From Chionis minor (lineage: Eukaryota; Chordata; Aves; Charadriiformes; Chionididae): a stretch of DNA of 64,000 bases. Positions within the stretch are counted from its first letter, which is position 1; every line of letters starts with the position of its first letter. The notes below the pieces were generated by a model. The model was not told the DNA's origin and searched no databases. It was given only the letters and a program-made list of their open reading frames with translations. Below, in pieces: positions 38,001 to 51,120 of the stretch. The stretch is taken from NCBI GenBank assembly GCA_013398295.1, contig VZSF01000872.1:372001-436000 (forward strand), written 5' to 3'. The position numbers and the translations under genes were made by a program.

Positions 38001-39044
38001 AAAGCCTTAAAAAACTGAGTCTTGATGTGTACTATTCTGCGATGTAATTCAATGCCTAATTTATTATACAGTATCTTAACTATTCAGTACTGTTTGGGGT
38101 GGGAGTGAGGGGGAGGAACCCCCAAGGATTTAGTTGTTACCCATTTGTTTACTTATTACTGCTTTTCTTGATATAATATTGGAATTTTCTTCTCAACCCA
38201 ACTATCATTTAATTTCAATACTAGGCATTTTGTTCACCTAGTGAACTTCATTAGTGAGTATGATTTAGCCTGAGTTTTATGTAGTTTACTCAGTTCTTTA
38301 TATTCATCAGTAGCTGCAATCAAAAAACTGAAGCACATCAACCAGCAGCCTCTAAAAAATGCTGGAATGGGCATGTTTACAGACTTCTGAAAAATACTGA
38401 GCTGTTGATTACAGAGATATTTTTGAGTGAGTAGGAAATGTTTCTGAAGAGATCATTTACAGTGAGGCTGATCCGATTGAGTTATATGCTGGATCTGCAC
38501 AGCTTTTTTGTTTGTTTTCTCCAAGGGAAATCATAATAAAAGATGAGACTGAAAATAGGCATCCTGTCTGGCAGTTATAGATGCGTTACTATAAATAGCC
38601 GGACTTCTGTGGGCTTTGTGGATGCTACAATGAAATCAATCTTGTGATAATTATTCTACTCTAAAGAAGCTGGAACATTGGTTTATTTTTTTTTTTTGCT
38701 ATAATGAGTAACCTTACTGATAGTGCAATAATTGGAGATTATGAAAACTGTTCGGCATCTTCCATGAAAGTATGTTACCTACAAGTGCAATGGTGACATA
38801 AGCTTAAATTTGATCTGTTCCCAACACTGCTGCAGCTTTTCCCTGACTGTGGGTCCTCCTGTGGTTCTACCACCAGGAATGTAAGAAAGTGCAGTTCTTC
38901 GTCATCAGGCAGGCAGCAGTCTCGCCTCCCCGAGACAGAACCTGTCTTCACGCTTCCGTTTGCTTTCAGAGAGAAGTAGAGGGACAGTGACTACTTTTTC
39001 TTTTTTACTTTTTTGCTTTCTATATAGTTTACCCCATTTTATCA
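35079..39044. other. unassigned non-coding stretch
   Basis: No gene or named repeat. Features seen: T run at about 35463-35475; AT-rich block 35800-36200; A run near 37061-37071; a two-and-a-half-copy AATAAAACTA repeat at 37797-37822. No open frame exceeds 100 codons and none has a recognisable domain. Confidence 0.5.
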
Positions 39045-39222
39045 ATCACAGAATCACTTGGGTCAGAAAAGACCTTCAAGATCGAGTCCAACCATAAACC
39101 TATGCCAAACCCACCCCTAACTCATGTCCCCCAGCACCACGTCTGCCCGTATTTTAAATACCTCCAGGGAGGGTGATTCCACCAACTCCCTGGGCAGCTT
39201 GTTCCAATATCTTAACATGCCC
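39045..39222 (-). mobile_element. short CR1 LINE 3' fragment
   Basis: The plus strand begins ATCACAGAATCACTTGGGTC, the inverse of the CR1 3' end. It continues with GAGTCCAACCATAAACC and the complement of the EVFK and LPRE blocks, stopping after CAGCTTGTTCCAATA. Only about 180 bp of the element was inserted or remains. It has the same 3'-end type as the copies at 14790 and 34828. Confidence 0.88.
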
Positions 39223-42200
39223 AGCTTTCCTGTAAATATTGTCTTAGTAAATGGTTTTAGGAGGCTACTGTGCGTATCTGTGCTCTTCAGTTTTGTGTGC
39301 CTTATGTGGTTTTTACGCCAAAATAATTATTGAGGCATGAAGAGGTTTCTTTGGGAAAAAACCAATAACCCTAGATCATCTTTTAGATCCTTATGTTCGA
39401 TAACTTGGATTTTAGTTTGAACTTAAACTCCCTGCTTTTGACTTCGTTGCAGGATGCTCTGGAAAGCTTGAATCCAAATCCTATCAAATTTTGCGTTGGT
39501 AACTTTTACCTAGTTTAGTTCTAATTAATCAAGATAACAATTTTAAGAGAAACTGGAAAACAGAATACCAAACAGAATGCCACTGTAATTTTAAATGTAC
39601 TTTTAATTTCTTCTTTCGTTATCTAGAGTATTGTCTTCAGTTTTCATCAAGTCACCTTGAGAAATACAAAGCAATAAGGATAATCTGATTTTTCTAGGAC
39701 TGAGAATGGACTTGCGTACCATGCGCATAAAAGCTATGAATATTAGTTATTAAAAGGAAGATAGTTTTGAGAACTCTGGTTAAGTTCCTCCGTTAGTAAT
39801 ATGGGAAGAAGTGTCGTTTTCCTACTGAGCATCCTTCTTGAGTGTGGTGCATGTGTTTGACATCAATGATGGGCAGGAAGAAGAGACGTATTGTTAACAC
39901 TGTATGGCTGTATTACAGTTCTGCTTCAAGAGTTTGGAGGGTCTTTGGACCTTCAAGGTAGAGGGCAGTTCCACGGGCACATAGTAAGTTGGATAAGATA
40001 AGGGATTGAATGGAAACAAAATCATCTTGTGGATGCTTTTAAGCACTTCTCACATTTTTGAATTCTGGAGGTCCCTCCTTGGACCTGTCTGGCAGATGCC
40101 ACTTAAATGTTTGTGTGCCAATCAGGATCAGTAATTGCTGATTTTATGCTGGAGAAACCGTTAATCCGTTGTCGTGCTGTATGTACATATAGATTCAAGT
40201 AGAGCAAAGCCTTCAGTATAAAGCTTAAAAATGACTTTTCTAGCACCTTCATGGGTACTAAAATTATAGCGTTTGAGTCCAACTCTAGCTATAGACAAGG
40301 TATAAATAGGTTCCAGCGAGAGAACAATTTGTCACTAGCAATTATTTAAAAACTTCACAGTTAAATCCAAGCCATAGCCTTTTTCTTAAAAACAGAGAGG
40401 AGTGAATTATTGTTTTAGGTTTCATCTGGGTCATTTTCAAACATGAATAAAACATTTTCCTTGCGCAAATCATTCGTCTCCATGAAGCCTTATTGAAGGG
40501 TTGCAGAAATGACCAGCAAAGGTGAAGATGTTCATGCAGATTTCTTGGTGATGGAAAGCCTTTTTAGAAACAAGGGTAGAAAGCAAAATGTGAGGAGAAA
40601 TGCAACTGTAGGGGAACAAAATGGAGTACTTTACTCAAATGGCATCCTGACCAAATTAGTCAGGCTTGTTTTCAACAAAATATGTTCACTCAGATATTAA
40701 GAGTGTCCTCATGAGGAATTCCTGCTGTGTATGACATCAGTCACAGAACAATCTTCTTGTACTGAAATTGGTCTGTGAAAAGGTGATTTAAAGTCTACAG
40801 TGATTGTTACTGAATTACATGTGAGGGTACAGTGAAATAAGTAAAGCTTTACTGTCTGGATACCACACTTCAAAATTCATATGATGTTAAATCATGTCGC
40901 TCAGTCATAAATCGGATGTATAAGAATCAAAGATGAAGATACACAGTCTGTTATTGCTGTTTTACTTGTGCCTGTGCTCATCCTACCTGCTTACAATTAG
41001 CACTGCTTAAAAATCAGCTGTGGCTGCTTGGAAAGGAAATCACAAAAGCAGCAGTAATTGAAAAAGTAGCTTATATGAGCAGTATTTTGGAATATCCGCT
41101 ACAAATATCTGTAAGCGGGCACTGGCTCAACAGAAACCATGGAGCAATAACTTATAATTAGAAAATTTAACTGTAAAGCTCATCTCTGGACACAGAGATT
41201 ACTTGCTTTGCTGGGCATTTTTTTGGTAACAAATCAGAAAGCTAACTTCGTAACGTGACATAAAAAGCCCTCCTTGTATTTCATCAAACAATACTAAAGT
41301 TGTTAGTGATGTTTCCTGTTGGCTCAAATAACATTAGTGAGGATATATTTGTCGCCCAATTACCAAGTTCTGAAGAGAAGGAAAATCTGTATTATATCCC
41401 AGAACAAATGTGTACAGAAAGCAGAGACGGGAAAGGGACTCAATTTGAATTTACAGTAATCGCTATGGCTGTTGGTTGTCTGTGTAATAGATAAAAATCT
41501 GAAAATAACTTGAGCTTGGGAGATTATTGGGGGACATGTTGTAAATACTAGCCCTATTATGCTTCCTTTGGTTTTCTGATACCATCTGTCTATGGCTATT
41601 GTTTGAGATGAAAGCTTGGGATAGGTGGCACTAAGCCTGAACCAGTGTCGCTATTTTTTAATGTTTTTGGACAAAAAAAAAAAAAGAAAAATGAGTTTAT
41701 GAAGGAAGATTTCCTTCTTTTTTTTTCCTCCCCCATCCTTTTACATTTTAGGCTCCCGAAAAATTAAGGAACCTCTACCTTAGATCTTCATATGCTTGCT
41801 CTTGTGGTCACCCTGATGTCAGTAAGCAGCATATCAGCTTTCAGTAGCACTAACAGGAGGTCTTGCACATAAGAATGGGGTTGCACAACATACTTCAATA
41901 ATGATTCATAAGGTCCATAAAATAAAAGATTAAAAAAATCCTCCTGCTATTAATTTAAGTAGAGTGATATTATTTCTGTGCATGTTATTTCATTTAGGCT
42001 TTAGAGGGATTAATTTACTGTCAGTGTCTGGATCACAACAGAAACGCTGATTGCATTGAAATTACCTTAAATGACTCAGAAGAATGGGCTTTTAGAGTCG
42101 AGCTCCTCCTCCTTTTTTATTTCTGTGAAAGGTTTCCCTGGTCTGCAGTGCATTTTCTGTCCTTACAAAAGCGTTCAAGTTGTACTTGATTTCTGGAGTT

Positions 42201-42761
42201 TCAGAAAACCTCGGTCCAGCTTGATCTGCTTGGTTTTACACATTTGCCTACACCGTGGTTTTGCAATTGGTACCTAAATATCTGTTAAATTAAAGTTTGG
42301 GGCTAGGGAGAACAATATCTGTAATTTTGGAACGTGCAAAAATATCTCTGGCATGGAAAAAGTAATTTAGTGATGCTCAGTAGGTTTCCCATAGTGTGAC
42401 TCTGATCCATAGAAGTGGCTGAGATCCTGGTAGGATGAGTCAAGCGCCAACAGCGTGGTTGTCCTCGCAACAGTCCATGCTGACTTGTTGATATATGTTG
42501 CTGGATGCAGCAGCAAATGCTCCTGCACAGTGCATTATTTAGGAACTGGATTACCAGAGGTGGAGTAAACTCCGTAGGAATTGGCTGAATTCAAAACCTA
42601 CCATGGTCAATAACCTTTGGCCGTGATTTTATCTGGTTTTGCTAGCTATTACTCTAGAAGCTTCACCAGTTGAAAGAAAATGTGGTAGCTGTCTGTCTTC
42701 AACAGGTGAATTTTTGTTTGTATTCATGAATTTTCATAAAAATATCACATGTCACTAGAGT
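39223..42761. other. unassigned non-coding stretch
   Basis: No gene or named repeat. AT-rich sequence with an A run at about 41673-41685. The plus frame at 41300-41494 has a mixed composition but no clear splice signals and no known domain, so I do not call it. Confidence 0.5.
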
Positions 42762-43465
42762 TGACAGATGTGCAGGATATCGGGGTGACACCGTAAAAGT
42801 CGGCTGATAAGGAAAAACCTCTAAGACAGTTTTTGTGAAGTTGTAGAAGGCAGGCATTCTTCATTGCAGCGCCGGACACACAGGGGGATCGCTTCCACCT
42901 GATGTGCGCGCCCAAAGCTTTGTTGCTTCGGTTTATATACATTCAGAATGTATGTATTCATATAATTTCCCGGAGTTCTCTTACAGAGTCATGACTTTTC
43001 CAAGAACTCCTTAACATATGCAAAAGTCTTTGACTTATGTCCGTTGGTGGTCTTCCAGGGTGCGCTGGTGGTTGTCAGTAGTCTTCCTCACCGTACCTCT
43101 TGGTTGAATCCAGTATGAGCACAGGCTCTGTCTGTCTCCTGCCTTCTTTCACAACTTCCTTATTTATTCTAATCAAGGATACAAGGTCTCAAGACTTCCT
43201 TTTGTCTACCAAGCATAGCAAATGTTTGATTTTGTCTGCTCAAGACTTCCTTTTGTCTTCTAAGCACAACAAATGTTTGACTTGTCCTTTCACAGAGTTT
43301 TATGTTGACTATGTTGCTTCACTCTGGAGGGGAAAAAATGCCCTTTTTGGACTTGGTATCAGGGCTCTGCTGGCTCTTCTGAGGTAGTCTGCCATGTGTA
43401 AGGTAGTAGGGAAGTGCTCGCCATCAGCGTGGCTCAGCCGGCAAAATCAAATTAGTTTTACAACA
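42762..43465 (-). mobile_element. probable solo LTR of an ERVK-like endogenous retrovirus, family B
   Basis: In minus orientation it starts TGTTGTAAAACTAATTTG and ends CATCTGTCA, with flanks AGAGT (42757-42761) and GGAGT (43466-43470), a 5-bp duplication with one mismatch. Reading along minus: a U3 of about 525 bp with a duplicated 51-bp block, a TATA box TATATAAACC at 42939-42930, then a downstream block with CCGGCGCTGCAATGAAGAAT (42877-42858) in which the usual AATAAA signal has become AATGAA, followed by U5. The GCGCTGCAAT(A/G)AAGAATGCCTGC block is, from memory, typical of avian ERVK-type LTRs. No internal viral genes adjoin. The exact ends are less certain than for family A. Confidence 0.7.
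43190..43291. repeat. 51-bp tandem duplication inside the LTR U3
   Basis: CAAGACTTCCTTTTGTCT begins at 43190 and again at 43241. The two 51-base units differ at only a handful of positions (for example CATAGC versus CACAAC). They lie in the U3 of the minus-strand LTR, upstream of its TATA box, where retroviral enhancers are often duplicated. Confidence 0.85.
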
Positions 43466-46400
43466 GGAGTCTGAAATCTTAATTCCAGCCTCTCATTCCC
43501 AAAACCGAGTTTTTGACATTTTCATTATTCCTTATGTCACCTGGTCCATTTTGCTTAATTGCTGTGTGTATATATAGGCATTGCTCTGTAAAACCTGGGA
43601 AACTGTCGTCCATAGCAGCCAATTAACACTACTTAGCAGCTGTTAAAAGGGATAATTGCCTGATGTTAGCATCACCTAACATTATTTCTAATGCTAATTA
43701 CGCCCAATTTACTCTCCCTAAACTCCAGGTATGTTTCCAAACCGTGGCCTGATAACAGAAATACTTGTATGCGTGCCAGCTGTGGTTTGTGTAGCTTTAG
43801 TGTGAGGATTTTGTGACTGCACGGGTAATCCCGGCGCTGGATGGGCTTCCCTGAAGGATCATCTCCGAGGTGCAGGACACGGATGCTTTCTGACTGCAGA
43901 TATGGTGGCATTCCATGCTATCCATTCCCCTTGGATTTTTAGCATAGGATTGAAAAGTGAGAAGAAAACGATCCACAAAAAAAAAAAAAAAAAATTCCCC
44001 AGGTCAGCAGATAGCTAAATCTTTCGTGAAGACGTTTGCTGGAAAATTAATTGCTACAGAGTAATTCTCACAATTTATTATTATTATTTTTTTTAATCGA
44101 CTTTCTCCCATAAACCTGTAGTCCTGTTTACTCGAGCCTTCTTGACTTTACCGGGAGTTCACAATGTGGAGAGCTTGTAAGATTACATCTTTTATCTTTT
44201 TTTTTTTTTTTTTTTTTTTTTAAAATCTAACCTCTTGATGGTTTCTGTGAATTCCGGAAGGTGGGTTTCTCAAAGAAATATTTGAGTGTTATTTGCTCTA
44301 TGGCCACCCGCTAACAGCAGTCTAAACTCTTCCAATTTACATAAATGACTTGTTCTTCGGCTTCTGTATGGGTTTATGTACTGAATACTGCAGCATAAAT
44401 TACCCGTTTAGAAAAGGTTTATTGAATGTTAACATTTTACATCCAGTACCAAATTGAAATAATTGCCTTAGAGGAAAATGCCTAAAACAAATGATGGTCA
44501 TTGAAAATAGAAATCATAGTTTCAAATAAAAATAGATAGACGGTTCTTCAGAAGCTGTGGTAAATGAGCGGCTGATGAATGGATGGTTTGCTTGGTAAGT
44601 AGGAATTTATTAGCTTGTGTAGATTATGATGAAAGATATCTGAGAAAATAATTGGTCTCATTTTGTGGAAATAAGGCAGTCCATTAAAACTTCTGCACGT
44701 AACGATCAAAAGAATACTAATTTGCTTTTTAAATTCCTGTGATTTTTAGCACTTTATATACCCAAACCGGTCTGAATTCTAACCAAAAGAGAATAGTTCA
44801 GAACATCCCTAACATTTTATTGTTTGCATATACATATATATATCTGTATCGATATATATCTATATATCTCCACGGAAAGACACTTGTGGATGCAAGTCCC
44901 ACCGTGCCTTGGCTCTGCGCCACTGGCAGCCCCTCATGAGGACCCAAGTGCAGGCACAAAAGGTAGCAAAATGTCAGTAAGTTGGTGTGTGGTATTTAAA
45001 ACTGATTTCAGGGGTGGAATGGCATTGATGAAAAGGGAGGTTGCCTTTCAACGCAGTGCCTATGGTTTAAAAGAGGAGGAAGAATTGCATCTTTTCTTTG
45101 AGACAGCAAAGCAGGTCTGATACCACCACTTAGGACACGTGGAAATAAAACGTTTTCTTATGCGGCATTACAGATGTAAAAATAATTCAGAGTAAGGTGT
45201 GAATAAAATGTATGTTCTTCATTTTGAGGACAGATAATACTTGCTAACTAATGTGGAAAATAGAAGATGGGAGTGGAAATGCTTCATTGGCAGTAACGCA
45301 CTTTCAGCAAGTTTGACAGACAGGAAAATACATTTTATCTTTTCAAACATGTTATTGCATATTTTGATCAATCATTTAAATACGCGGTTAGCCAGGTATA
45401 CAATTAATCAGAACCTTGAGAGATTAATAGAGTATCATTATTTAATTTCATTAATAAGTTAGTGCCTCAACAGCACTTTTTTCAATACTGACTTCAGAAC
45501 TGGTTTCAAAATGAGAAAAAGATCTGCCGTATGGAGGCATTTCTGAAAATGGTGCTGTGTGTTCTTAAGCACATGAATACTGAAGCCTTTATGTGTTGTA
45601 TCTCCTGCAGTGAAAAAGGAGCATGAACCTATAAAACCAGACTGCTGGATATTCTAGTATGGAAAAATGCATGTGGGGAAAGTCTCGAGTGAGGAAAATA
45701 CTAGGGGTGAAATCCAAATGTTGCACATTTTTCTGTACATGTTTGTATTTAATAAAATTATCTCATAATAAGGCTATATTCCCCTTCTCAGCCAGGCCAG
45801 GATATTTCATAAATAACTTCTGGGTTTTATTATTCTGTAGCAGAACCCAATTTTTTTTTTAATTTATTATTTTTTTTTAAACAGTGAGCTTTCTTGTAAT
45901 ATGGAAAAATCAGCGCTTGGGTTTTCAAAGGGCTCAGTACTTGGGATACCAAACTATCTTGACAGCAAGCGTGCCTGTAAATGCAGAACTGCTAACCTCC
46001 TTCTTAACACTATTATTTAGAAATCTTTGTGCTATTTCATTTTGTCAAAACAAAAGGCATTTGTTTGCCCTTCCAGGTTTCAAACTCTGCTTGTGGTAGG
46101 ACAATCTTCTTTTTCATTCTCGAGGCCAGTGAAATGACCGTCTGTGGGTAAAATGAACTTTGAACAAAGTATGACTTTTTGATAGGCATAATTTTGAAAA
46201 GTAAAGGATCCTGCAGTCTGATGGCTTTTGAAGACTCTTCTTTGTTATCCTCGAAGTATTGCTTTTTCTCTATAGAGGAGTTATTTGATTTGGATGTTCA
46301 TATTTTCAGAGCCCGGTGTCGTCTCACACTTTCCCATCTGCTCCTCTCCTTACTAATATTGAGTGCAGGTAGGATTTCACAGGACCTTCTGTATACGAAA

Positions 46401-47465
46401 TGCAGTGCAATTCTGCATCTTTCATCAAAAATAAGATTGAGTCTAGCCTTATCCTTCTTTCCCCTACTTCTGGTAGATTTGCAGGTGAGCATATTTATTG
46501 CCTAGGTTAAGCTACTGTAGAAATTTGAACATTTTTACTTTTAATGAAAACCAGATTAACACCGCTGTTATGCCTACCCATAGCCATAATGTAAACAGTG
46601 AACTGGGATGGAAATTACTTGTAGTTTTGCAGTAAAGGGCACCATTAAAATACATATGAAACTGAGAAGAGAAAATACCCATATGTATGTGCAATGGCTT
46701 CCCATAGACTCAGATAAATATACATAATTAATAAGAAATATTTCCAGACTTGAACAAAGATTTCTGAGCAGGCTTAAAGGGCATGTATGTGCATGTGTGC
46801 TAGCATATAAGAGCGTGCTAGATTTACATGGGTTTTTAACATATAGAAGATGAAAGGAAATTGAAATGTTTGTTCTCCTTCCCCAACCTTCTCCTGTAGC
46901 TTTAAAAAGCTTTACCCTGCTGTCCCTCAAACCTTGTGTTGCTGCAAGTCCTTCAGAAGACCAACCTCTCCTGCAAAGGAGAATCACCACATGCTGTGGT
47001 TTTTAAAGCTGCTCTCATGTCAGTTAAGCATTTTCAGTGCGAAAAATCTATCAAAGTAGCCCAGTTTTCTGAGGATTTGATGTGGTGGCTCATGTAACAA
47101 GAGGCCGCTCCCTGCAAAACAGCTCAAAGCATCGTGTGATCCTACTGCTGCTCCTTCAGAATTCCAGGAGTGGATCTTTCAGCTCTTGTCTTTACTTATA
47201 TTGCTTGCTTTATAGATAGTCTTTTGATGATGTTTTTAGTTTAAAGCCTCTGGGCATTTCCCAAAGTGCAGTTGAGAGCTTATTGGCCAAAATCAGATGG
47301 GTGGTCACCAAGGGGGACTGCATGGGGGGCATTTCCTGCAGCCACATTGGCAGGTCAAGAGGACCTTTAAAGGATCTTCCTTTTAAAGACCAGGAAAACA
47401 AGTTGTGATTGCAGCCTCACTTCTCCTGGAGGTGTTGGCCACCTGGCACTTGTTGGGAAGGTGGC
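43466..47465. other. unassigned non-coding stretch
   Basis: No supported gene. Low-complexity items: 18 A at 43977-43994; 25 T at 44197-44221; alternating TA/ATATC at about 44828-44868; T runs near 45851 and 45871. The 138-codon minus frame at 46574-46990 and the 108-codon plus frame at 46179-46505 overlap opposite-strand frames and have no domain. Confidence 0.5.
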
Positions 47466-47592
47466 ATGGAGGTACTCAAAACCTGTTTGGACAAGGCCTT
47501 GAGCCCCTGGCCCAACCCCAGTCCTGCTCAGACAGGGTGACTGACAATCTCCAAAAGTTCTATCCAACCTAAAGCGTTATGTGACTCTGGGC
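47466..47592 (+). mobile_element. old CR1 LINE 3' tail
   Basis: GGAGGTACTCAAAACCTG-TTTGGACAAGGCCTTGAG matches the CR1 end-of-ORF2 block, and CTCCAAAAGTTCTATCCAAC-CTAAAGCGTTATGTGACTCT is a diverged CR1 3' terminus. The start is uncertain and may extend about 30-40 bases upstream. High divergence indicates an old insertion of a different subfamily from the copies at 14790 and 34828. Confidence 0.75.
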
Positions 47593-50500
47593 AAGACTGA
47601 GGAGACACTGGGTGGGTCAGTGTTGGCTTCACTGGGAAATCTCCTGTGGTTGAGGCAAAGGCAAAAAAGAAGCAGCTTCTGACTCTGGATTGCATCCCCT
47701 TTCAGGTATCTGAATAGAAAAATGCCTTCTGTTTTCTGGGACAGTACGTGTAGAAATGGTGCTTTTCAAAATGACTCTTCAATGAATGAAAGTTTCCTAG
47801 GTAACGAGACTTGTTAAAAAATGAAAGTATCTTTAAAGGTCAAAATTTACCATCCTGCTCATGCCGGTATCTGTTTTTCTTGTGTTGCTTAATCAAAGGG
47901 TGACGCCACTTGCAGAAAACATAGGAGTCTGTTACATAGCAGGAAAAACTCACACTGAATTTAGCTCAGCATCCAAAAATGCAGTTCCTTGGAAGGTCTT
48001 GCTCTACTCTGAAGACCCTGCCTGCTTTCCAAAATGCCCGTAGCAATTCAATTTGTCACCCAGGCAAATGGGCAGAGGGTTGAACTCGTTGACAGGTGCA
48101 GAAGAAAGAACTAAGATGATGGATGGTGGATGTCCCTCAGCTTGAAAGAGCCACCTCCTGCGAGCAGGGCCTTTCTTTTTAATGCCATTGCCCTCAGGTC
48201 TTCAGAATCACGTCCTGAGAGAAAACCAACAGATATTTAGTTAAGGAGGTCATCGTCTGAATTAACTGAAAACTAATCTTTCCTGTAAGAAAATAAGCTG
48301 AATGTGGCAACGGCTGATGTTGGGTCTTTTTCTGAACTGATCTGCTTTGGGTAAACGGGAGGGATGTTACAAGCACTATTGGAGTTTTCCTAATATCTGA
48401 ACTCATCAGTGTGATTTCTCAATTGCTTCTGCACACTCTGGAGGTGATACATGTGTAGTTCTATTCTCCCCCGACAGTGTCACCGTGGAGGAAGGTCACC
48501 TGATGGATGCAGAGAGACTTATCAGTCAGTTTCTCACGAAAGAAACTGATGATGTAAACAAATATAATATCCCAAAGTCATTTAATAAGGTCATAATAAT
48601 AAGTTTTGTAACAGCGAGGTTATTTTCCAACATAGGAAAAAAAAATATTTTAAGGCAAATACTGACTAGGCTCTTAATATGTGTTTAAGCTGGACCCCAA
48701 TGTTTTCATTTATGCTTTGCTCCTCCAAATGCATTGGAGGGAGGGGTTGTCACTGTAGAAGAACATGGTGTAATATTGTGTTTTCTCAGATAAGCTCTTT
48801 TCCAAAGCTGTACTTGCTACCATTAGCAGGTACACAGGTTTATGCCATGCGGTACTGGGTGGGAAATAAAGCTGTTTTTGCCTGGCCTTGACCAAACTAC
48901 TTCCCCAAGCTGAGTTCAGTGTGGGACATGGTGGAACACATGCTGCAGCTGGGAAAGGGTAGGTGAGAGTGTGGAGGGACCACGTGGTGGCCCAGGCAAC
49001 GCCTGCCCGCGAGCCCTGCTCTGCCTCACTCCAATCTGGAGCCAAGCAAGTCAAAACCAATTGTATTCCCATTTCATGTGAGCTCATAGTAAGCAACTGA
49101 AGAGTGATACCACGTGGTTTAGCAGATCCAAGCAGCGAGCTCACCAGCTTCTGGGCTGTAACAGATTGTGGGAAGACATAAATTAAAGAATGCGAAGCAT
49201 GGAGCTAATATAAGATGCTGCTGTGTGCCATTCAGGACAGTTGCGAGTAAATCGCCGTGATTTTCCAGCCTTGAAATTCCAAGGGATGGAGAGTGAAATT
49301 CAGTTCAGTGCCACAAAATCCAAAGGGGTGGCCCTGCGTGTTCTTCCGATGGCTGATAGAGCTGTGTTTTGTTGGAATTGCTGAAAATAGGGGAACTGAT
49401 GAAAGGAAATTCTTTCAGAGACCTAGAAGCGTTGTAAAGCCATAGCATTTTGATTCCTTGCCAAACAGTAACTGCAAGTATGAGTGTTATTGGTAAAAAT
49501 AACAGAAGAAAATGATATTTGAGGTTGTGGCCTCATCTGTACACCAATGTATCAAACAAGGTATTTCCCTTTGTGTGAAAAACCGCTGTTTTCTAAGGAG
49601 TGGGAGAAAAACCTCAGAAGTTGTCTGACATAGTCTTCACCAAATGCTGTATGTAGACCGAGAGCCTCAAAATAACACAACCTGCATTTTATGTTTCTGA
49701 TAATACTAGAATACAAATATTAGACATATTCTATACTTTGCCCTTTGCCTTGCCAGATGTCTTGTCCAGGATTAAATTAATTACTAAATGTCTTTTCTGT
49801 CTGACAGTTGGGAATTTTAGGTTTCGGAGGTAAATAGGTTTTGAAGCAATCCAGTAATAGGCTTACAAGGCTGAGAGGCAACAGAGCTGAAAAGTGAAAA
49901 ATCAAGAGGCCGGACCATTAATACCTTCTTGAAAAGTTAATCAATTCATGACAACAGCCTGGAATCTAAATAGTGGCTCTGCAGAGTGGTTTGCATCAGG
50001 TTGAAATTTTGCACCATGTACTCTGGTATGCAATATTTATATAGTTATATGCTGTGAATTAAATATTTGTGGTTAAATACCTCCGTAATAAAGATGTAAT
50101 GTGATCTTAGCAGGTTTTCCAGAATTCTGTGAAGAGAGTGGGTAAATGACCTCAAAGAGCCCTCTGAAGTGGGTTGCCACTGCCTAGCAGATATTGTCTG
50201 GTATGCCCTGGATTTAGGGAATTAGGGGTCTGTCCTGTATTTTGATTTAGTGCTGAGATGACCAAGGCATGATGGAGTCACTGACTCTAAATACCCAAGA
50301 GAGGGTAATGCCAAAGGACTAACAATGAAGGCTGAGGTTGGTTCTTCTAAGCCTTGTCAAGGAATATGTCAGCATTGGTGACAGTGGTTTCAGTGGTGTC
50401 AAGAGGAAAAGCAGAACGTGAGAGAGTCTCTGGTGGCTTCGGGGTCTAGGCGAGAGGCTGCAGGAGTTCAGATGGTGCCTGGATGGTGCTGGGTCAGAGA

Positions 50501-51120
50501 TATGTGGTCGCATGAGAGAAGGAAAGTTATGGAGGGGGAAAAATCTTAATGACAAATGGGGGAAGAAAGACTTTGGGACGAGAAAAGATATGTGATAATG
50601 TTACTAACTGAAACAGAAAAGTAAAAATAAAAGTAATATTGCTGAGAGTCTCCAAAGCATTTTGCAGAAACTGGTGAAATACTAGTGCTCATCTGCAAAA
50701 GGGGCTGCTGGTGTTTTTTTTTTTCCTGTCCTCTATCTACATGGTAATTTAGTTTCCTGAGGGCTGAAATGCATTTGTTTAATTACAATGTTTCATTTTA
50801 ATATGGTGGTAGGTATGTCTACCTAATTACCAGTAGCTTGTACGCAGATATATAGAGACCTTTTTACCGTGAAATGGCTGGAAAATTCTAGGGGTGTGAC
50901 TAAATAAAACATTAACATCTGGGGTAGAGTAATACTTTTGGGTATTAAAACTTAACTGCCTTTGAAATATTTAGGTTTCTTTGTGTTTTAAAGTACTTAC
51001 CTGACTACGAGGTATGCAGGAATGAGGATGTCTGGAAGTCTGGCAATGTAATAGATGCTACCGAACGGTGTGATAGCGCAAAATGTAAGGCAATCTGGAC
51101 TTTGGGTATAAATGCAGTGA
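47593..51120. other. unassigned non-coding stretch
   Basis: No gene or repeat recognised apart from the weak exon candidate at 48478. The 144-codon minus frame at 48710-49144 overlaps plus frames and has no domain. An AT-rich section runs from about 49690 to 50120. Confidence 0.5.
48478..48553 (+). CDS. weak candidate exon, protein not recognised
   Basis: A strong acceptor (TTCTATTCTCCCCCGACAG, ending at 48477) is followed by an open frame encoding VTVEEGHLMDAERLISQFLT and then KETDD, which would be amphipathic helix. A possible donor, GAT|GTAAAC, follows at 48554; otherwise the frame stays open to 48688. The donor is poor and the segment short, so chance is a serious alternative. It lies on the opposite strand from the 12.7-kb candidate, so the two cannot belong to one gene. 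No family is recognised. Confidence 0.15.

Noticed and set aside
41300..41494. 64-codon plus frame with mixed composition, considered as an exon
   Set aside because: No convincing acceptor or donor around it and no recognised motif.
43100..43387. 95-codon plus-strand frame
   Set aside because: It is antisense to the U3 of the LTR and spans its 51-bp tandem duplication; no independent coding evidence.
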